Below the pieces are notes generated by a model. It was given only the letters and a program-made list of their open reading frames with translations, was not told where the DNA came from and did no database searches. A stretch of DNA of 10,299 nt from an uncultured Candidatus Melainabacteria bacterium (GTDB taxonomy: Bacteria > Cyanobacteriota > Vampirovibrionia > Gastranaerophilales > Gastranaerophilaceae), in contig CAKVMU010000041.1 of the NCBI GenBank assembly GCA_934773085.1, positions 1 to 10,299 of the forward strand. The letters run 5' to 3'. Shown here piece after piece: positions 6,405 to 10,299 of this stretch. How positions within the stretch are numbered: position 1 is the first letter of the stretch; every line of letters begins with the position of its first letter. A program made the position numbers and the translations under genes.

Positions 6405-7083
6405 AGAAAACGATTTGAAACATATAGCGATAATTATGGATGGTAATCGCAGATGGGCAAAGAAAAGAAATCTTCCTTCTGCTGTCGGACATAAAAAGGG
6501 TGTGGATGCCTTAAAAAAGACGATGAGAGCTTGTGATAATTTTGGAATCAAGTACTTAACGGTCTATGCATTTTCTACCGAGAATTGGAAGCGAAAACCG
6601 GATGAAGTTAATTTTCTGATGGATTTGTTGGGTGAAACACTTAAAAACGAACTAAAAGAAATGCATGAAAATAATGTTGTAATATCATTCATAGGTGATA
6701 CAACACAGTTGAGTGAAAAATTACAGAAAATATTGAAAAATTCTGTTGAAACGACGAAAAATAATACTGGCGTTCGCTTGCAAATAGCGTTTAATTATGG
6801 TTCACGTTCAGAAATTGTGCGTGCGGTAAAACAGATTGTGGAAGAAGGAATTGTAGACATAACAGAAGATACAATAACTCAACATCTGTATACAAAAGAT
6901 ATTCCTGATCCGGATTTGTTAATAAGAACCGGCGGAGAGATGAGAATTTCAAACTACCTTTTGTGGCAAATTGCGTATTCAGAATTTCTTGTATTGGATA
7001 CATTCTGGCCGGAATTTGACAAAGATATCCTTGCTGAATGCATACAGGAATTTAATCGCAGAAATAGAAGATTTGGGGTTTAG
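6379..7083 (+). CDS. uppS: Undecaprenyl diphosphate synthase (cis-prenyltransferase)
   Basis: The 234-residue enzyme has all cis-prenyltransferase signatures: HIAIIMDGNRRWAK with catalytic D21, YAFSTENWKR (S66 to R72), and LIRTGGEMRISNYLLWQ with R183, R189 and S191 for binding isopentenyl diphosphate. It condenses isopentenyl diphosphate onto farnesyl diphosphate to give the C55 lipid carrier for peptidoglycan and other envelope polymers, at the cytoplasmic face. ATG 6379 is supported by AGAGGA about six bases upstream and by the need to include the first motif. The gene starts inside the end of the M14 gene in another frame. Its TAG stop overlaps the stop of the convergent gatD gene, and no terminator lies between them. 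The expected partner cdsA is not visible downstream, since the next genes run the other way. Confidence 0.96.
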   Translation: MEKIKELVKENDLKHIAIIMDGNRRWAKKRNLPSAVGHKKGVDALKKTMRACDNFGIKYLTVYAFSTENWKRKPDEVNFLMDLLGETLKNELKEMHENNVVISFIGDTTQLSEKLQKILKNSVETTKNNTGVRLQIAFNYGSRSEIVRAVKQIVEEGIVDITEDTITQHLYTKDIPDPDLLIRTGGEMRISNYLLWQIAYSEFLVLDTFWPEFDKDILAECIQEFNRRNRRFGV

Positions 7084-7778
7084 TACTTTTTGCCTTCGAG
7101 ATTTTTGTGAGTTAAGGTTTCAATCTCGTCATTGAGTTGTGGTAATTCTTGCTTGAGAGCCAACTCTAGCATATAATCTGCAAAGTGAACGTTTTTAGGC
7201 AAGAAAGAACCGTGCATGTATGTTCCGAATACATTTTTGTAACGGGCGCCTTCCGTTTTATCAACCCCATTATTGCCGTTTCCGATAATCATTTTGCCAA
7301 TGGGCTTTGTATCCCCTTGAAGGTAAGTCAAGCCGCTGTGATTTTCAAAACCAACAAGCGTATTCGGTGTAACCAAATCTGTTTCAACGGTAACATTTCC
7401 GATAAATCTTTTGTCTCCGGCAACGGTATAGGCATCCAGCAGGCTAATCCCTTGTAATCTATCCCCTTTGTGAGGCTGATAGTAGTGACCCATTAACTGA
7501 TATCCGCCGCAGATTCCTAAAAAAACGGCACCACGGTCACGTTCAGCCGTTAAAAATTCTTTGTGCATCTGCAATTCTTTTGAAACTTCAATCTGTTGCA
7601 AATCCTGTCCGCCACCGATAAAATAAATGTCGTGTTCGGATAGACTATCTCCGACATTTATTTCATCAATCTGTACTTCAATATTTCTCCACTCGCATCT
7701 TCTCTTGAGAGTAAGTATATTTCCTCCGTCTCCGTAGATATTCAAGAGTTTTGGGTATAAGTGTGCAATCTTAATCAT
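7080..7778 (-). CDS. gatD: Lipid II isoglutaminyl synthase, glutaminase subunit GatD
   Basis: The 232-residue protein is a class I glutamine amidotransferase of the CobB/CobQ-like GatD type. It opens IKIAHLYPKLLNIYGDGGN, a GatD hallmark. The nucleophile elbow is LGICGGYQLMG with C90, and the catalytic histidine is H189 in GTYMHGSFLP. GatD hydrolyses glutamine and passes ammonia to MurT, which amidates the alpha-carboxyl of D-glutamate in lipid II to D-isoglutamine. MurT is usually encoded next to GatD but is not in this window, so it must be elsewhere in the genome or the protein has another partner. The start ATG shares one base with the recO stop; AAGGAG lies about 11 bases upstream, so translation is probably coupled. 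A cobyric-acid-type amidotransferase is less likely, given length and N-terminus. Confidence 0.88.
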   Translation of the reverse strand: MIKIAHLYPKLLNIYGDGGNILTLKRRCEWRNIEVQIDEINVGDSLSEHDIYFIGGGQDLQQIEVSKELQMHKEFLTAERDRGAVFLGICGGYQLMGHYYQPHKGDRLQGISLLDAYTVAGDKRFIGNVTVETDLVTPNTLVGFENHSGLTYLQGDTKPIGKMIIGNGNNGVDKTEGARYKNVFGTYMHGSFLPKNVHFADYMLELALKQELPQLNDEIETLTHKNLEGKKY

Positions 7779-8542
7779 TATACAACCAGCTCCTTAATGA
7801 TTTTTGCGGATTTTTGTTTTTTGTTTGTGTGAATTCTTGCATACTCATCAAGAAGATTAAAGCAAACTTCACAAACTTTTTCCGTAGCTTTCTTATCGTA
7901 CTCGCTTTCAAAATCAAAATCAAATTGCAACATAGCTTGCAAGAAATCTCTTATCTTGTGATGCATTTTAAGTTTTACCCCCAGAGTTTCATTGCAATCC
8001 TTGCAAATAATTCCTCCCATTGAAGAAGAAAAATACATATCTTCATCAAGTACTTGTTCTCTGCAACACAGGCAAGTATCCAACTCTACGCAGAATCCCA
8101 TAATCAAAAGTATTTTTAATTGGAATTTTATAACTGCAATCAGTGCATCTTTTTTTGTTGCAGAGTCGGAAATTCGATTCAACGCTTTGTATAAAAGTTC
8201 GTAAATCTCTTTTGAAGCAACTTCGGAGCCTTCTCCAAAATTCATTACAAGTTCTGAAATGTATGAAGACAGCATTAATTTGTCGATATCTTCTCTAGAT
8301 TTTCTAAAATTGTTAACGGTTTGTGCCTGAACGATTGTATCCATAGAACGACCTTTAAGCAACTGTAAGGTGTTTGCAACAAGCAAATCCATTCTTGCTC
8401 CAAGCTTACTTTTTGGTTTCTTAATCCCTTTTGCGACACCTTTTATAAGCCCGTTATCTTTGGAGTACATAACCATTATTTTGTCTGCATCGTTCAAATT
8501 ATATGATTTTAAGTTAATCGCTTCTGTTACGTAATTATTCAT
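7778..8542 (-). CDS. recO: DNA repair protein RecO
   Basis: The 254-residue product follows the RecO layout. An N-terminal OB-fold (YVTEAINLKSYNLNDADKIM, then DNGLIKGVAKGIKKPKSKLG) is followed by a helical domain and a zinc-binding module with C147-x2-C150 and C170-x2-C173. RecO with RecR (and RecF) loads RecA onto SSB-coated single-stranded DNA during gap repair. I chose the ATG at 8542-8540. A longer reading from 8593 adds 17 residues that fit no family start and would overlap pilT by about 60 bases; the chosen start overlaps the pilT stop by only eight bases. AAGGA lies about 13 bases upstream, somewhat far, so coupling to pilT translation is likely. It is the middle gene of pilT-recO-gatD. 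Confidence 0.9.
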   Translation of the reverse strand: MNNYVTEAINLKSYNLNDADKIMVMYSKDNGLIKGVAKGIKKPKSKLGARMDLLVANTLQLLKGRSMDTIVQAQTVNNFRKSREDIDKLMLSSYISELVMNFGEGSEVASKEIYELLYKALNRISDSATKKDALIAVIKFQLKILLIMGFCVELDTCLCCREQVLDEDMYFSSSMGGIICKDCNETLGVKLKMHHKIRDFLQAMLQFDFDFESEYDKKATEKVCEVCFNLLDEYARIHTNKKQKSAKIIKELVV

Positions 8543-9632
8543 AATAAGCTTTTGTTCCTTGGTATACTCCTCTGAAAATCTTTTCCAGTTCATTCTCGTC
8601 GTTAGAATTTGCTAAAGCTTCTTCTTTTGAAATAAGTCCTTTTGATTCAAGGTTAACGAGAGAAGAATTTAAAGATATCATATTATCGATTGTATTGTCC
8701 CTCATAAGGTCATAAATCTCGTCTGTTTGATCTTTGTTTATGTAATCTTTTATAGTCGGAGTTACAACCATTATTTCGCATGCCGGAAAACGTTTTGAAT
8801 TCGCATCTGAATAAACAAGCTTTTGAGCAATCGTTGCTCTAAGTGTTTCGGACAACTGTTTTCTAATCATATATCTGTTGGCTTCTTCAAACATGTTGAC
8901 TATTCTGTTAATTGTTTGAACCGCATCGTTTGTGTGCAGAGTAGACAAGACAAGATGACCTGTTTCAGATGCTTTTAATGCTGCAGCCATGGTATCTTTA
9001 TCTCGAATCTCACCGATAAATATTACATCAGGGTCTTGCCTTAGGGCATATTTTATACCGTCAGAAAAACTTGCGGTGTCGACTTCTACCTGTCTTTGCG
9101 AAATAATGCTTTTTTGACAATTGAAAACGTATTCAACCGGATCTTCAATTGTTATTATATGTTTTGAGCTAGTTGTATTTATTTTATTTATCAAAGATGC
9201 AATCGTTGTTGACTTTCCGCTTCCGGTTGGTCCTGTTACAAGGATTATACCGTTTTGATGTTGAATTATGTTTGATAGAATATCAGGAAGATTCAAGTCC
9301 TCAAGAGTAGGAATTCCGTAAGGGATGTTTCTTATGACAAGAGCTGGCATGCCAAGTTGTCTGTTATAATTCACCCTGAATCTTGAACAACCTTTTATTT
9401 CGTACATAAAATCGACATCGCATCTTGTTAAAATCTCATCTCTGATTGCAATAGGGGCGATACTAAGAATGGCAGTGTCCAAATCCTCTTTTGTTAAAGA
9501 GTCCATGTTAACCTTTTTAATAAATCCGTTTAACCTTATGTAAGGCGGGTGTCCTACTGTAAGGTGTTCGTCTGAAGCCCCTGTTGACACGGCGCTTTTT
9601 AAAAATTGTATAAGATTAAATTCTTCTCCCAT
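8535..9632 (-). CDS. pilT: Type IV pilus retraction ATPase PilT
   Basis: The 365-residue protein is a GspE/PilT-family secretion ATPase. Motifs in order: N-terminal ASDEHLTVGHPPYIRLNG (19-36), Walker A GPTGSGKST (134-142), Asp box TIEDPVE (161-167), Walker B DPDVIFIGEIRD (200-211) and His box TGHLVLSTLHTND (224-236). All catalytic residues are present, and the length and missing GspE N-domain and tetracysteine motif point to PilT/PilU rather than PilB. It powers depolymerisation of type IV pili from the inner membrane. The C-terminal AIRNLIRE retraction motif is degenerate, reading TIKDYINK at 292-299. ATG 9632-9630 has GGGGGAAG about seven bases upstream. It heads the operon with recO and gatD and has its own promoter. 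Confidence 0.93.
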   Translation of the reverse strand: MGEEFNLIQFLKSAVSTGASDEHLTVGHPPYIRLNGFIKKVNMDSLTKEDLDTAILSIAPIAIRDEILTRCDVDFMYEIKGCSRFRVNYNRQLGMPALVIRNIPYGIPTLEDLNLPDILSNIIQHQNGIILVTGPTGSGKSTTIASLINKINTTSSKHIITIEDPVEYVFNCQKSIISQRQVEVDTASFSDGIKYALRQDPDVIFIGEIRDKDTMAAALKASETGHLVLSTLHTNDAVQTINRIVNMFEEANRYMIRKQLSETLRATIAQKLVYSDANSKRFPACEIMVVTPTIKDYINKDQTDEIYDLMRDNTIDNMISLNSSLVNLESKGLISKEEALANSNDENELEKIFRGVYQGTKAYYE

Positions 9633-9653
9633 TGAATACTTCCCCCTTTTCTA

Positions 9654-9682
9654 ATCATATCATTGACAGAATTGTTTGACAA
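9654..9682 (-). promoter_or_regulatory. pilT: Predicted sigma-70-type promoter of the pilT-recO-gatD operon
   Basis: Read on the minus strand, TTGTCA (-35, 9677-9682) and TATGAT (-10, 9654-9659) are exactly 17 bases apart, a near-consensus match. The predicted start near 9647 gives a leader of only about 15 bases that still includes the purine-rich ribosome site before pilT. The promoter lies just downstream of the terminator of the preceding gene, so the operon is likely transcribed independently. Confidence 0.75.
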
Positions 9683-9691
9683 AATGTTTAC

Positions 9692-9721
9692 AAAAAAAAT
9701 CCGAATTGAATAATTCGGATT
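9692..9721 (-). terminator. Intrinsic terminator of the Cys-rich repeat protein gene
   Basis: A perfect ten-base-pair stem (AATCCGAATT 9698-9707, AATTCGGATT 9712-9721) with a four-base loop is followed on the minus strand by a run of U (A-run 9692-9699 on the plus strand). It starts 26 bases after the stop of the Cys-rich gene. The plus-strand side has no T-run, so it works in one direction. Confidence 0.88.
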
Positions 9722-9746
9722 AAAATCAAATCTCTTTTGTAATCTC

Positions 9747-10103
9747 TTAGCAGCTATAGCTGCAACCACCGCCAACGCTTGAACTTGTAGATACAGATGC
9801 AGAAGCAACTGAGCCACAAGATTCTCCGCCTCCTGTATAAGCGATTGATCCGCAAGATTCAGAACCTGAATATGCAATTGAACCAGCTGACTCACAGCTT
9901 TCGCCAAATGCTATGATTGTTGTATCTGACGGACCAGAATAGAAACTGCAAGTATCATTTCCACCTTCAGAAGAGAATGAAGATGAGAGTAATGATACGT
10001 TATTAGAAATTAAATGAGTTGTTTTTTCAGAAGGAGTTGTTGCTCCGATAAACTTAAAGCAAGTATTTTGTTTTTCTTCAGAAGTGAATGTTAAATAAGC
10101 CAT
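9747..10103 (-). CDS. Small Ser/Gly/Cys-rich repeat protein, function unknown
   Basis: I do not recognise a family. The 118-residue product splits in two. Residues 1 to about 45 are ordinary in composition (MAYLTFTSEEKQNTCFKFIG). From about 46 on, Ser, Gly and Cys dominate, with 29 Ser and 7 Cys overall (C15, C52, C70, C84, C96, C114, C118). Imperfect repeats run GESCES-AGSIAYS, SESCGSIAYTG and GESCGSVAS, then the ending GGGCSYSC. There is no signal peptide or membrane helix. The leader-plus-repetitive-core plan resembles ribosomally made modified-peptide precursors, where Cys/Ser are cyclised or crosslinked, but no modifying enzyme is adjacent; a disulfide- or metal-binding structural protein is the alternative. 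It has its own promoter, an AGGA ribosome site nine bases before ATG, and a strong terminator, so the frame looks real and probably well expressed. Confidence 0.75.
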   Translation of the reverse strand: MAYLTFTSEEKQNTCFKFIGATTPSEKTTHLISNNVSLLSSSFSSEGGNDTCSFYSGPSDTTIIAFGESCESAGSIAYSGSESCGSIAYTGGGESCGSVASASVSTSSSVGGGCSYSC

Positions 10104-10132
10104 CTTATAAAATCCTATACTTAGTGTTTACA

Positions 10133-10161
10133 TATATATAAAGTATAAAATTTTATCTCAA
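10133..10161 (-). promoter_or_regulatory. Predicted promoter of the Cys-rich repeat protein gene
   Basis: Read on the minus strand, TTGAGA (-35, 10156-10161) is 17 bases from TATATA (-10, 10133-10138), within a very AT-rich stretch. This predicts a start near 10126 and a leader of about 23 bases ending in AGGATTTTATAAG before the ATG. The AT-richness makes the exact -10 uncertain. The gap to the upstream gene (10104-10214) otherwise shows only a weak inverted repeat. Confidence 0.5.
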
Positions 10162-10214
10162 TTTCACGACTTATTTCTTTTGTTACAAACCTTAACAAAC
10201 TCTCGAAAACCAAA

Positions 10215-10299
10215 CTAATAAGGACGTTCGGTGTGTTCTTTGAAGTCGTATGTTCCTGGGAATGCATCAGCACCGGTAGATTTTCTAGTGATATAGTAC
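10215..10299 (-). CDS. C-terminal end of an unidentified protein (partial)
   Basis: An open frame enters from the right edge on the minus strand and stops at TAG (10217-10215), encoding 27 visible residues that end GTYDFKEHTERPY. Balanced composition and codon use like the neighbours suggest a true gene end rather than chance. The segment is too short for me to name a family. It lies 111 bases upstream of the Cys-rich gene on the same strand; the promoter in that gap suggests the two are separate units, although I see no clear terminator after this one. Confidence 0.5.
   Translation of the reverse strand, partial: YYITRKSTGADAFPGTYDFKEHTERPY

Noticed and set aside
8543..8593. Longer RecO start adding 17 residues
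   Set aside because: The extra residues fit no RecO N-terminus and would overlap pilT by about 60 bases; the ATG at 8542 matches the family start.
9599..9907. 102-residue minus-strand frame overlapping the Cys-rich gene and the pilT start
   Set aside because: It reads through the terminator and promoter, has no ribosome site, and begins inside the repeats of the better supported frame; it is a frame shadow.
10180..10198. TTGTTA/TAACAA inverted repeat upstream of the Cys-rich gene as a terminator
   Set aside because: Six AT-rich pairs, a seven-base loop and no U-tract on the minus strand; too weak to call.

Overview
This AT-rich bacterial window has short intergenic gaps and carries mostly housekeeping genes. 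I see no phage, transposon, CRISPR, tRNA or rRNA gene. The gene mix is rpsT, pilT, recO, a MurT-partner amidotransferase (gatD), uppS, an M16 peptidase homologue, an M14 amidohydrolase, a cobalamin-binding radical SAM enzyme and a HerA-like protein with a UvrD-type tail. This best fits a low-GC, peptidoglycan-containing, pilus-bearing lineage such as the non-photosynthetic Cyanobacteriota (Vampirovibrionia/Gastranaerophilales). That assignment is inference and moderately confident at most; only a marker-gene search could settle it.

Layout, left to right. The end of a membrane protein (+) is translationally coupled to a B12-binding radical SAM gene (+). A bidirectional terminator separates these from rpsT (-), which has its own promoter and an approximately 80-nt leader. 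Upstream of rpsT on the same strand is an 836-residue protein with three parts: a degenerate HerA-type ATPase-like region, about 375 acidic residues, and a C-terminal UvrD/PcrA-like Tudor domain. A 126-bp divergent promoter region follows. Next is a + strand operon of M16 homologue (zinc motif absent), M14-type carboxypeptidase/amidase, and uppS. This meets the - strand operon pilT-recO-gatD head-on, and the uppS and gatD stop codons overlap. Upstream of pilT there is a well-formed promoter, and before that a terminator closing a single-gene unit for a 118-residue Ser/Gly/Cys-rich repeat protein. The right edge holds the last 27 codons of an unidentified - strand gene.

Functional picture. The centre has a cell-envelope theme. 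UppS makes the undecaprenyl carrier, GatD supplies ammonia for amidation of lipid II D-glutamate, and the M14 enzyme resembles amidases that cut the gamma-D-Glu-diaminopimelate bond in recycled wall peptides. PilT powers pilus retraction and RecO loads RecA during recombinational repair.

The least explained items are the HerA-like/acidic/Tudor protein, the Cys-repeat protein (possibly a modified-peptide precursor or a disulfide-rich surface protein), and a LexA-box-like palindrome between the -35 and -10 of the rpsT promoter.
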